A stretch of 50,015 nucleotides of DNA, taken from an uncultured Bacillota bacterium. GTDB lineage: Bacteria > Bacillota_I > Bacilli_A > Erysipelotrichales > Erysipelotrichaceae. The stretch lies in contig CALFPO010000058.1 in assembly GCA_937919165.1 (NCBI GenBank), forward strand, positions 1 to 50,015, read 5' to 3'. The notes under the pieces are model-generated. The model did no database searches, had not been told where the DNA came from, and saw only the letters and a list, made by a program, of their open reading frames with translations. This document shows positions 8,126 through 15,804 of this stretch, piece by piece. A program made the position numbers and the translations under genes. Within the stretch, counting starts at the first letter, position 1. Each line of letters begins with the position of its first letter.

Positions 8126-8780
8126 TCTCTTTCTTTATGATATCGATCATCTTGCCTAGATCTTCTATTACGGCGAAGGCATTCTCCAGCACGTAATCGG
8201 AAAGGATTGCCAGATCTGGCACGATGACCAGCCTGAATCCGCCATCCAAGGCTGCAATCGAACCGACATTGCCATCCTCAAAGACTATTGTCTCTTCCTT
8301 AGGAATGTCAGGGAAGGCATCATGTGCCTTCAGATATATATCAGGAGCTGGCTTACCGGCGCTGACTTCATCACCGCCCACAACACGATCAAAGTATTCA
8401 AGAATGCCTGTTCTTTCAAGCACCTTGAGTGCAGCATTGTGCTCGGTGCTTGTGCCGATAGCCATCTTGATTCCATTATCTTTGCAATAGTCCAGCAATT
8501 CCTTGGCTCCCTTCATCAAAGGGATCACGATAGTTTCGTTTCTTTCAGCATTGTACTGCTTTACTTCGTTATAGAATCGTTCGGTATCGAAATCTTCACC
8601 GAATTCCTGATGCAATCTCTCTTTGGCCTTGAAGATGTCAAGGCCCATGATGCTGTTGTGGAATTCGTCTGTCATATATTTGCCCTGATTGTTGCAGGCT
8701 CTCTGCATGCAAGGGGTCCACATATGCCTTTCCGAATCGATCAGCAGGCCATCCATGTCAAATACGCATAGTCTAATCAT
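8103..8780 (-). CDS. HAD-superfamily phosphatase, beta-phosphoglucomutase-like
   Basis: A 225-residue protein with FDMDGLLIDSE (Asp8 nucleophile and Asp10), GTSTEHN (motif II), KPAPDIYLKA (motif III lysine) and VFEDGNVGSIAA (motif IV). A four-helix cap after residue 15 places it with subclass I sugar-phosphate phosphatases or mutases. The substrate cannot be read from sequence. No ribosome site is visible. The ATG lies eight bases after a TGATATAAT extended -10, so the mRNA is probably leaderless or nearly so. It overlaps the RarA-like gene downstream. Confidence 0.85.
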   Translation of the reverse strand: MIRLCVFDMDGLLIDSERHMWTPCMQRACNNQGKYMTDEFHNSIMGLDIFKAKERLHQEFGEDFDTERFYNEVKQYNAERNETIVIPLMKGAKELLDYCKDNGIKMAIGTSTEHNAALKVLERTGILEYFDRVVGGDEVSAGKPAPDIYLKAHDAFPDIPKEETIVFEDGNVGSIAALDGGFRLVIVPDLAILSDYVLENAFAVIEDLGKMIDIIKKENERTPSI

Positions 8781-8809
8781 ACGTATCTATTATATCAATG
8801 ATGTATAAT
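8781..8809. promoter_or_regulatory. Divergent promoters of HAD gene (-) and transketolase (+)
   Basis: Minus strand: TATAAT (8794-8789) preceded by TGA, an extended -10, eight bases before the HAD ATG. Plus strand: TATAAT at 8804-8809, before the GGAGG of transketolase. The two -10 boxes are only 15 bases apart, so each promoter's upstream region overlaps the other. Confidence 0.55.
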
Positions 8810-8828
8810 GAAAACGGAGGATTTTAGC

Positions 8829-9644
8829 ATGGATATTAACAATCTGAAAAGTCATGCCCTAAACGTTCGCCGCAATATCGTGCAAATGGTCTATGATGCA
8901 CAAAGTGGTCATCCAGGCGGATCTTTAGGATGCGCAGACATCTTAACCTATCTATATTTCGAAGAAATGAATATCAACAAGGACAATGTCGCAAGCAACG
9001 ACAGAGACCGTTTCGTTCTGTCTAAAGGACATTGCTCACCAGCACTATACGGAGCATTGGCTGAAGCCGGACTGCTTGATGAAGATCTCAAGACCTTCAG
9101 GCAGATCAACACCAAGCTGCAGGGACATCCTAACATGAACTATGTGGCAGGCGTCGACATGTCTACCGGATCACTTGGACAAGGCATCTCCTGCGCTGTC
9201 GGCATGGCTATCGCCAACAAGCTCGACAAGAGCGAAAACAGAATCTACGCATTGTGCGGAGATGGCGAAGCTGAAGAAGGCATCGTCTGGGAAGCTCTGA
9301 TGGCTGCCGCTCACTACAAGCTCGACAATCTCTGCGTGATCTTCGATGTCAATGGTCTGCAGATCGACGGCGACGTTCAGCAGGTAATCGGACCTCTGCC
9401 TATCGAAAACAAGGCTGAAGCCTTCAATTGCCACGTAATAAGCTGCAACGGCAACGACTTTGAGGAACTTGAAAAAGCCTTCAAGGAAGCAAGAGAGACA
9501 AAGGATCAGCCAACCGTCATCGTTGCCCATACCGTAAAGGGCAAGGGCGTATCCTACATGGAAAACAACTATGGCTGGCATGGCAAGGCACCTAATGCTG
9601 ATGAATATGCTACAGCTATGGAAGATCTCAAGGAGGTACTCTAA
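8829..9644 (+). CDS. Transketolase, N-terminal subunit
   Basis: A 271-residue thiamine-diphosphate domain of a split transketolase. GHPGGSLGCADILTYLY and SKGHCSPALYG are near the N terminus. The TPP motif runs from GDGEAEEG to FDVNGLQIDG. The protein ends after GVSYMENNYGWHGKAP, the usual end of the N-terminal half. The start at 8829 is set by GGAGG at 8816-8820. With the next gene it forms the full enzyme, moving two-carbon units between pentose and hexose phosphates. It is the only route to pentose phosphates visible here besides the RpiB gene. Confidence 0.93.
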   Translation: MDINNLKSHALNVRRNIVQMVYDAQSGHPGGSLGCADILTYLYFEEMNINKDNVASNDRDRFVLSKGHCSPALYGALAEAGLLDEDLKTFRQINTKLQGHPNMNYVAGVDMSTGSLGQGISCAVGMAIANKLDKSENRIYALCGDGEAEEGIVWEALMAAAHYKLDNLCVIFDVNGLQIDGDVQQVIGPLPIENKAEAFNCHVISCNGNDFEELEKAFKEARETKDQPTVIVAHTVKGKGVSYMENNYGWHGKAPNADEYATAMEDLKEVL

Positions 9645-10550
9645 ATGGCACAAGAGACTAGAAACGCCTATGGCGAGAAGATTGCTGAACTCATAAAGGA
9701 AAACGAAAACATCGTCGTATTGGACGCTGACCTCACCAAGTCAACCAAGACTGTCGAAGCCAAGAATGCCTGCCCTGAAAGACATTTCAATGCCGGCATC
9801 GCCGAATGCAATATGATGGGTATGGCTGCAGGCCTAGCCGCTTCAGGCAAGACCGTATTCGCAAGCTCATTCGCTATCTTCGCTACTGGTAGAGCCTTCG
9901 AGATCATCCGCAACTCTATCTGCTACCCACATCTCAATGTCAAGGTATGCGCTACCCATGCCGGATTGTCGGTAGGTGAAGATGGTGCATCTCATCAGTC
10001 CATTGAAGATGTTGCCATCATGAGAACCCTGCCAAACATGCAGGTATTCGTACCATGCGATCAGTTCGAGACAAAGGCTGTCATCGATTATGTAGCCAAG
10101 ACTGATGGTCCATGCTACGTAAGACTTGGCAGAGGTAAGGTAGAGGATGTATACAATGAGAATTCTACATTCGACTTCACCAAGGTTGATGTACTAAGAA
10201 AAGGCAATGGCGATGCAGTGCTGTTTGCCATGGGCCTGATGGTTCAGGAAGCCCTCAAGGCTGCTGAAGAGCTCGATGCGACAGTCGTAAACGTATCATC
10301 GCTCAAGCCAATCGACAAGGAAGGCATCATCGAGCTGCTCAAGAGTCACAAGCGTGCCTACACGCTTGAAGAACATTCTATCATCGGTGGCCTATACTCG
10401 GCTGTAGCTGAAATCAAGGCTGAAACAGACATCACCACCAGGATTACCCCAATCGGTGTCAACGATACCTTCGGTGAATCTGGCAAGGCTAAGGATGTTC
10501 TGAACAAATATGGCCTTACAGCTGAACATATTATTGAAGTAGTCAAATAA
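9645..10550 (+). CDS. Transketolase, C-terminal subunit
   Basis: A 301-residue protein holding the pyrimidine-binding and C-terminal domains of transketolase. It contains RHFNAGIAECNMMGMAAGLAASGK with the catalytic glutamate, FATGRAFEIIRNSI, THAGLSVGEDGASHQSIEDVAIMR, and the final TLEEHSIIGGLYSAVAE. It begins on the base after the N-subunit stop with AAGGAGG ahead, so the two are translated together. The operon ends in a hairpin at 10556. Confidence 0.93.
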   Translation: MAQETRNAYGEKIAELIKENENIVVLDADLTKSTKTVEAKNACPERHFNAGIAECNMMGMAAGLAASGKTVFASSFAIFATGRAFEIIRNSICYPHLNVKVCATHAGLSVGEDGASHQSIEDVAIMRTLPNMQVFVPCDQFETKAVIDYVAKTDGPCYVRLGRGKVEDVYNENSTFDFTKVDVLRKGNGDAVLFAMGLMVQEALKAAEELDATVVNVSSLKPIDKEGIIELLKSHKRAYTLEEHSIIGGLYSAVAEIKAETDITTRITPIGVNDTFGESGKAKDVLNKYGLTAEHIIEVVK

Positions 10551-10555
10551 CGAAG

Positions 10556-10579
10556 ACAGGCTAAAAAGCCTGTTTTCTT
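10556..10579 (+). terminator. Terminator of the transketolase operon
   Basis: ACAGGC-TAAAAA-GCCTGT followed by TTTCTT, just after the stop codon. Confidence 0.7.
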
Positions 10580-10590
10580 ATCTCCTATAT

Positions 10591-10640
10591 TTAGCACTCA
10601 TTTATCACATATGATAGCACTCTATACTTGACAGTGCTAA
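10591..10640 (+). promoter_or_regulatory. CIRCE-like HrcA operator and promoter of hsp20
   Basis: ATAGCACTC-N9-CAGTGCTAA (10614-10640) matches the CIRCE heat-shock operator TTAGCACTC-N9-GAGTGCTAA with one mismatch per arm. The -35 box TTGACA (10628-10633) lies inside it. An AT-rich -10 (TAATAT region) follows at normal spacing. A further exact left half-site TTAGCACTC stands 23 bases upstream (10591-10599). This predicts HrcA repression of hsp20. Confidence 0.75.
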
Positions 10641-10696
10641 TAGAAATGATAATATATAGGTGTGGAAACAATTCCACTAATATAGGAGGTACTAGA

Positions 10697-11110
10697 ATGA
10701 GATATATTCCAAGAGTTTATGATTCAATCGATGAAATGTTTGAAGGCTTCTTCCCTAAGACATCCTTCAACGCAAATATTATGAGAACTGACGTATATGA
10801 GAAAGATGGCTACTACAATCTTGACGTAGAGCTCCCTGGCTACAGCAAGGAAGACATCAAGATGGAGATCATCGATGGCTATCTTGATATCAGCGCAAGC
10901 CATAATATGACCAATGAAGAGAAGGATGAAAGAGGCAATCTGATCAGATCGGAAAGAAGCTTCGGATCCTGCTCAAGAAAATTCTATGTCGGCGACAACA
11001 TCAAATCTGAAGATGTAAAGGCCAGATTCGACAATGGCATCCTGAACATTGTGATGCCATCCAAGGAACAGAAATCACAGGAAACCAAACAGACAGTACT
11101 GATTGACTGA
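10697..11110 (+). CDS. Hsp20/alpha-crystallin small heat-shock protein
   Basis: A 137-residue ATP-independent chaperone that holds unfolding proteins. The N-terminal arm PRVYDSIDEMFEGFF is followed by the alpha-crystallin domain (about residues 35-130) with YNLDVELPGYSKEDIKMEI, ERSFGSCSRKFYVGDNI and ARFDNGILNIVMPSKE, the last being the classic GxLxIxxP-type strand. The start is fixed by AGGAGG at 10684-10689. Longer frames upstream would run through the promoter. It is a single-gene unit between its CIRCE-like operator and a strong terminator. Confidence 0.95.
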   Translation: MRYIPRVYDSIDEMFEGFFPKTSFNANIMRTDVYEKDGYYNLDVELPGYSKEDIKMEIIDGYLDISASHNMTNEEKDERGNLIRSERSFGSCSRKFYVGDNIKSEDVKARFDNGILNIVMPSKEQKSQETKQTVLID

Positions 11111-11125
11111 TTCCCTTTCATGAAA

Positions 11126-11153
11126 CAAGGCAGCTTAGCTGCCTTGTTTTTTT
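11126..11153. terminator. Terminator of hsp20
   Basis: CAAGGCAGC-TTA-GCTGCCTTG followed by a run of seven T. It lies between the convergent hsp20 and rarA genes and abuts the end of rarA. Confidence 0.85.
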
Positions 11154-12469
11154 CATTTATGTCTTTTCTTCCAGTCCTTGATTGCATCAAGCCTTTCCTT
11201 ATATTTGGCTTCCAGTCCCTGATCGGTAGGACGATAGTATTCTCTATCCTTAAGGTTGTCTGGAAGACATTGCATATTGGTCAGCTTGTCTTCGCTGTCA
11301 TGAGCGTACTGATAGCCCTTGCCATAGCCAAGATCCTTCATGAGCTTGGTCTCGCCATTCCTGATGACTAGTGGTACAGGTTCAGCAATATGCTCAAGAG
11401 CATCTTTCTTTGCTTCCTCATAAGCCATATATACGGCATTTGATTTAGGAGCCATGGCCACATAGATTACAGCTTCTGCCAGGTTGACGCTGCATTCAGG
11501 CATGCCGATGAGATGGGCTGCCTCATAGGCTGCCACACATATCTGCAGAGCACGCGGATCAGCCATGCCGACATCTTCCGAAGCAAAGCGGGTTACTCTT
11601 CTGATGATATACATCGGATCTTCGCCGGCCTCCAGCATTCTCGCCAGCCAATAGACGGCAGCATCAGGATCGGAATTCCTCATTGACTTATGCAGGGCAC
11701 TGATGAGGTTGTAATGCTCCTCACCCTTCTTGTCATATAGCAGGGTCTTTCTTGAGGTACATTGCTCAATGGTCTCTTCATTGACCTTTATTGTGCCATC
11801 GATCTCCTCGCTGTTGAGGATGACCATCTCTAAAGTTGACAAAGCATTGCGGGCATCGCCATTGGAGAAGACCGCAATCATACGTAAAGCCTCTTCATCT
11901 ATCTCGATCTTCATATTGCCGAAGCCATTAGGATTCTCTATGGCATTCTTCAACAGATCGATGATATTCTCTTCTGTCAGGTCATGCAGGACAAAGACCT
12001 TGCATCGAGAAAGAAGCGCGCCGTTTACCTCAAATGATGGATTCTCGGTTGTGGCGCCGATCAGAATTATGCTGCCCTTTTCGACATATGGCAGGAAGGC
12101 ATCCTGCTGAGCCTTGTTGAAGCGATGGATCTCATCCACAAACATGATGGTCCTTTGCCCCATCATCCTGGCATCTTCTGCTTCCTTCATGACCTTCTTG
12201 ATTTCAGCAATACCGCTGGTCACAGCCGAAAAGTCCACAAAGCGTGACTTTGTATGGGAAGCGATGATCGAAGCCAAGGTGGTCTTGCCTACGCCTGGTG
12301 GACCCCAGAAGATCATCGAAGATATGCTGTCATTCTCGATCAGCCTTCTCAATATCTTGCCTGGTCCAACCAGATGCTCCTGGCCAATGAACTCATCCAA
12401 GGTTCTTGGTCTGACACGGACTGCCAAAGGCTGAGAAAGGCTATTTTCAAATATCGATGTCTGTTCCAT
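11153..12469 (-). CDS. rarA: Replication-associated recombination protein RarA (paralog 2)
   Basis: A 438-residue canonical RarA/MgsA. It has LSQPLAVRVRPRTLDEFIGQEHLVGPG, Walker A GPPGVGKTT, Walker B MFVDEIHRFNKAQQDAFLP, sensor GATTENPSFEVN and LLSRCKVF. The C-terminal half carries YDKKGEEHYNLISALHKSMRNSDPD-type sequence, VGMADPRAL and the usual late SNAVYMAYEEA region. The start at 12469 (MEQTSIFEN) has AGGGA just upstream; an earlier frame to 12517 lacks support. The protein works at stalled replication forks. Compared with the copy at 6866 it keeps the family-typical length and motifs. Confidence 0.92.
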   Translation of the reverse strand: MEQTSIFENSLSQPLAVRVRPRTLDEFIGQEHLVGPGKILRRLIENDSISSMIFWGPPGVGKTTLASIIASHTKSRFVDFSAVTSGIAEIKKVMKEAEDARMMGQRTIMFVDEIHRFNKAQQDAFLPYVEKGSIILIGATTENPSFEVNGALLSRCKVFVLHDLTEENIIDLLKNAIENPNGFGNMKIEIDEEALRMIAVFSNGDARNALSTLEMVILNSEEIDGTIKVNEETIEQCTSRKTLLYDKKGEEHYNLISALHKSMRNSDPDAAVYWLARMLEAGEDPMYIIRRVTRFASEDVGMADPRALQICVAAYEAAHLIGMPECSVNLAEAVIYVAMAPKSNAVYMAYEEAKKDALEHIAEPVPLVIRNGETKLMKDLGYGKGYQYAHDSEDKLTNMQCLPDNLKDREYYRPTDQGLEAKYKERLDAIKDWKKRHK

Positions 12470-12523
12470 ATATATCCCTATTCTATCACTAAAAAGCGAT
12501 ACCATCAGGCATCGCAATTGTCT

Positions 12524-13702
12524 CTATAGATTGTCTTTAAGCTGCTTGATGCGTCCTGCCAAGCCATCTACCTTATCAAGCGGAATTGCGCATAGTCCAA
12601 TGCGGATTCCCTTGTTCACCTTGATGGTATAGATGTGGCTGTCGATCATCTTCTGATGAAGCGCATCTCTGCTTTCCTGGTCATTGAACTTCAAGGTCAC
12701 AAAGAAGCCCTCAGTGTATGGATAGTATTCAAGTCCAACCTCATCAGCCTGAGCGATGAACAGATCGGTCCTTCTCTTAAGCATGGCTACCGCTTCATCT
12801 CTTTCCTTGCAGAATTCAGGATAATGCTTATCCAATACCCTAGCCAGGTTGATCATGGCGCCATTGTTTGGATTGGACCAGGTTGTACGAGCCAACTTGG
12901 AAGCCAAATTGATGAAGCTATCGATATACTCCTGATCGTTGTGGATCGCCAATAGAGCGCCCATTCTTACGCCATAGTAGGAGAACGACTTTGAACATGA
13001 AGATGCCATCATGACCAGAACATTGTCGTTGATCCTGTTGAAGCATTCCATGAACTTTCTTGAATCGCCATAGGCATAGTCGATGTAGGCATTGTCGTTC
13101 AAAAGAATTGCCTCGCCTTCTACGCTATTGAGCTTATCGATGATCCTATCCCATTCTTCAATTGTGTATGAATGTCCACACGGATTCTGGCATGGACTGT
13201 TGATGATGACGAATGGCTTTTCGACACTGTCGATCTTGGCAAAGAGATCATCAAGATCGTAGATGTCATAGGTCAAGGCCTTGAGATTGAACTCTTCGGC
13301 CATGAGCCTGTAGTTGCCCCAAGCGATAGATGGATAGATGATCGGATCGTTCTGATCAAGGCATAGCTTGATGGCTGCATAGATGGCACCAGTACCGCCC
13401 ATTGCCGCAATAGCTCCATGAGGCTTGTCTACCCTTCCATCCAATATGTATTGGCTAAGCTTCTCGATATAGTCCTTGTTTCCGGCAGGCGAGCTTGCAT
13501 AAGAAGCCTTCTCGATGTCGCTTACTTCCTTCTCCGATTCAAAGACGGTCCTATAGGTGAACAGCTTTCCTGTTTCATCCCTTAGGCAGCCAGCCGTGCC
13601 ATCAACCTTAGATGGAAGCGGATCAGCCTTGCACATATTGACGATTGAAAATATATTGTCGACGTATTTGGCGTTGTTGTGTGATCTCTTGACGAATTTC
13701 AT
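12524..13702 (-). CDS. Class I/II aminotransferase, aromatic/aspartate type
   Basis: A PLP enzyme of about 392 residues. It has MGGTGAIYAAIKLCLD, INSPCQNPCGHSYTIEEWD, NDNAYIDYAYG and SCSKSFSYYGVRMGALL, where the lysine in SCSKSFS is the Schiff-base residue. TTWSNPNNGA and the final IRIGLCAIP, with the carboxylate arginine, follow. These match the AspC/TyrB-like fold. It starts in a TAATG overlap with the alanine dehydrogenase stop; an ATG at 13720 with AGGA upstream is an alternative. In this operon it may transfer the amino group of alanine or glutamate to 2-oxoglutarate or oxaloacetate. The exact pair is not readable. Confidence 0.85.
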   Translation of the reverse strand: MKFVKRSHNNAKYVDNIFSIVNMCKADPLPSKVDGTAGCLRDETGKLFTYRTVFESEKEVSDIEKASYASSPAGNKDYIEKLSQYILDGRVDKPHGAIAAMGGTGAIYAAIKLCLDQNDPIIYPSIAWGNYRLMAEEFNLKALTYDIYDLDDLFAKIDSVEKPFVIINSPCQNPCGHSYTIEEWDRIIDKLNSVEGEAILLNDNAYIDYAYGDSRKFMECFNRINDNVLVMMASSCSKSFSYYGVRMGALLAIHNDQEYIDSFINLASKLARTTWSNPNNGAMINLARVLDKHYPEFCKERDEAVAMLKRRTDLFIAQADEVGLEYYPYTEGFFVTLKFNDQESRDALHQKMIDSHIYTIKVNKGIRIGLCAIPLDKVDGLAGRIKQLKDNL

Positions 13703-14802
13703 TAGTCTATCATCTCGCATTCATATCCTAATGCTTCTGCTACATTCTTATGTACGCATTTGTGCTTATAGATATTCAGACCATTTCTGATATTCTTGTC
13801 CTCAATAGCCTTCTCAACACCATTGTCGGCAATAGCTAAACCATATCTGTAGGTGGCGTTGGTCAAAGCAATGGTTGATGTATACGGAACTGCACCTGGC
13901 ATATTTCCTACGCAATAATGAACGATACCTTCCTCAATGAAGATAGGATCTTCATGAGTAGTGACTCTAGATGTTTCGGCACATCCGCCCTGGTCGATGG
14001 AGATATCGACGATGACAGAACCCTTCTTCATCTGCTTCAGCATATCTCTGGTGATTACTTTTGGTGCAGCTCCACCTGGCACCAGCAATGTGCATATTAC
14101 AAGGTCCGCTTCCCTTAAGGCATTGATGGTGTTGGCATCATCACGATAAAGGGCTGTAACCGATGATCCAAAGATATCATCCAGATAAGCCAGCTTGTTG
14201 AGGTTGGCATCCAGAATGGTTACAGCTGCACCCATACCGATGGCAGCCTTGGCAGCTGATGTACCAGCAACACCACCACCGATGATGACGATCTGTCCTC
14301 TCTCGACACCTGGAACGCCTCCCAGAAGAATTCCTCTGCCGCCGAAGCCTTTCTCCAGATACTTGGCGCCTTCCTGAATGGAAAGACGTCCCGCAATATG
14401 TGACATTGGCCTAAGGCATGGCAATGAGCCATTGTCGTCGGTGATGGTCTCATAGGCAAAGGCACTTACGCCCTTCTCGATCAGTTTGTCCGCAAACTTC
14501 TTGTTGGCGGCAAGATGCAGGTAGGTATAGAGAATCTGTCCTTCATGGACATAGTCATATTCGCATTCCTCAAGTTCCTTGACCTTGACGATCATATCGG
14601 CAATATCAAAAACCTCTTTGGCGCTTGGAAGGATTGTCGCTCCCGCAAGCCTGTAGTCATCGTCGCTGAAGCCGGCACCTTCGCCTGCACCGCTTTCAAC
14701 GTAGACGGTATGTCCATGCTTAGCGTAGCCAAGGACATTGTCAGGAGTAAGACCTACACGGTATTCGCTGTTCTTTAGTTCTTTTGTTGTTCCAATAATC
14801 AT
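13702..14802 (-). CDS. ald: Alanine dehydrogenase
   Basis: A 366-residue NAD enzyme making alanine from pyruvate and ammonia, or the reverse. It starts MIIGTTKELKNSEYRVGLTP (the substrate arginine). MIVKVKELEECEYD has the active-site lysine and LHLAANK the histidine. The Rossmann motif is IIGGGVAGTSAAKAAIGMGA. VDISIDQGGCAETSRVTTHEDP carries the catalytic aspartate and the ending NMPGAVPYTST is typical. Length is normal and AGGAGAG precedes the start. It sits between isocitrate dehydrogenase and an aminotransferase, which suggests use as the ammonia-fixing step. Confidence 0.94.
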   Translation of the reverse strand: MIIGTTKELKNSEYRVGLTPDNVLGYAKHGHTVYVESGAGEGAGFSDDDYRLAGATILPSAKEVFDIADMIVKVKELEECEYDYVHEGQILYTYLHLAANKKFADKLIEKGVSAFAYETITDDNGSLPCLRPMSHIAGRLSIQEGAKYLEKGFGGRGILLGGVPGVERGQIVIIGGGVAGTSAAKAAIGMGAAVTILDANLNKLAYLDDIFGSSVTALYRDDANTINALREADLVICTLLVPGGAAPKVITRDMLKQMKKGSVIVDISIDQGGCAETSRVTTHEDPIFIEEGIVHYCVGNMPGAVPYTSTIALTNATYRYGLAIADNGVEKAIEDKNIRNGLNIYKHKCVHKNVAEALGYECEMID

Positions 14803-14811
14803 GATTCTCTC

Positions 14812-15804
14812 CTATAGATGTCTAATTATCTCATCAATATATTCTGTACTTCCGGCACTTCCTCCCAGATCTCTGGTCAGAACCTTGCCGTCCAAGACAA
14901 CCTCATCGATTGCCTTTCTTATCTTTTTGCCTTCTTCCATGAATCCCAGATACTCTATCATCATGCAGGCGCTCAGAAGCAGGGCAGTCGGATTGGCGAT
15001 TCCCTTTCCCGCGATGTCAGGCGCTGAGCCATGCACCGCTTCGAAGATCGCCATCTCATCGTTGCGGTTGACACTTGGAAGCAGTCCAAGTCCGCCGATC
15101 AGTCCTGAAGTCAGGTCTGATACGATATCGCCATACAGATTAGGCATGACCATGATATCGAACTGCCACGGATTCATCACCAGCTGCATGCAGCAGTTGT
15201 CGATGATCATGTCGTTGGCTTCAATATCAGGATACTGTTCCTTGATTTCGTTGAAGATCGCCAGGAACAGTCCATCGGATTTCTTGAGGATATTGGCCTT
15301 GTGCACACAGGTCACCTTATGGCGTCCATTGGCCAAGGCATATTCGAAAGCACTTCTTATGATGCGTTCGCTCGCTTTTCTGGTGATCTTCTTGATGGCA
15401 TGTATCTCATCAGGAGAGATCTCTTCCTCCAGTCCAATATACAGATCTTCGGTATTCTCTCTGAATACCACCAGATCGACATTCTCATATCTTCCCTTCA
15501 CACCCGCCAATGATCTTGCGGGTCTGATGTTGGCATAAAGATCAAACAGCGTCCTAAGCTGGACATTGACCGATCTGAAGCCTTTGCCTACAGGCGTAGT
15601 GACTGGAGCCTTAAGCGCCAATCTTGTTTCCTTCAGACTTTCGATGGCCTCATCAGGAATGAGTGTTCCATATTTCTCTAGGGCTGTCTGCCCGATATCA
15701 TATTCCTCAAACTCAAGCGGAAGATTCAGATGTTCAAGAACTCTCAAGACCTGTTCCGTGATCTCTGGTCCGATTCCGTCTCCCTTGAATAGCGTCACCT
15801 TCAT
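14812..15804 (-). CDS. Isocitrate dehydrogenase, NAD-type (short form)
   Basis: A 330-residue member of the isocitrate/isopropylmalate family. KGDGIGPEIT begins the fold. FRSVNVQLRTLFDLYANIRP carries the SxNxxLR motif that binds isocitrate, in place of the leucine-rich isopropylmalate motif. NLYGDIVSDLTSGL holds the metal aspartates. The cofactor loop HGSAPDIAGKGIANPTA has Asp-Ile, which indicates NAD rather than NADP. It converts isocitrate to 2-oxoglutarate with NADH. The start overlaps the citrate synthase stop by four bases (ATGA), with GGAGG ahead. Citrate synthase and aconitase next to it rule strongly for isocitrate. Confidence 0.9.
   Translation of the reverse strand: MKVTLFKGDGIGPEITEQVLRVLEHLNLPLEFEEYDIGQTALEKYGTLIPDEAIESLKETRLALKAPVTTPVGKGFRSVNVQLRTLFDLYANIRPARSLAGVKGRYENVDLVVFRENTEDLYIGLEEEISPDEIHAIKKITRKASERIIRSAFEYALANGRHKVTCVHKANILKKSDGLFLAIFNEIKEQYPDIEANDMIIDNCCMQLVMNPWQFDIMVMPNLYGDIVSDLTSGLIGGLGLLPSVNRNDEMAIFEAVHGSAPDIAGKGIANPTALLLSACMMIEYLGFMEEGKKIRKAIDEVVLDGKVLTRDLGGSAGSTEYIDEIIRHL

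Noticed and set aside
14738..15538. A 266-codon plus-strand frame opposite isocitrate dehydrogenase
   Set aside because: The minus-strand enzyme is complete with all motifs. The antisense frame has low-complexity serine/leucine-rich content typical of shadows.
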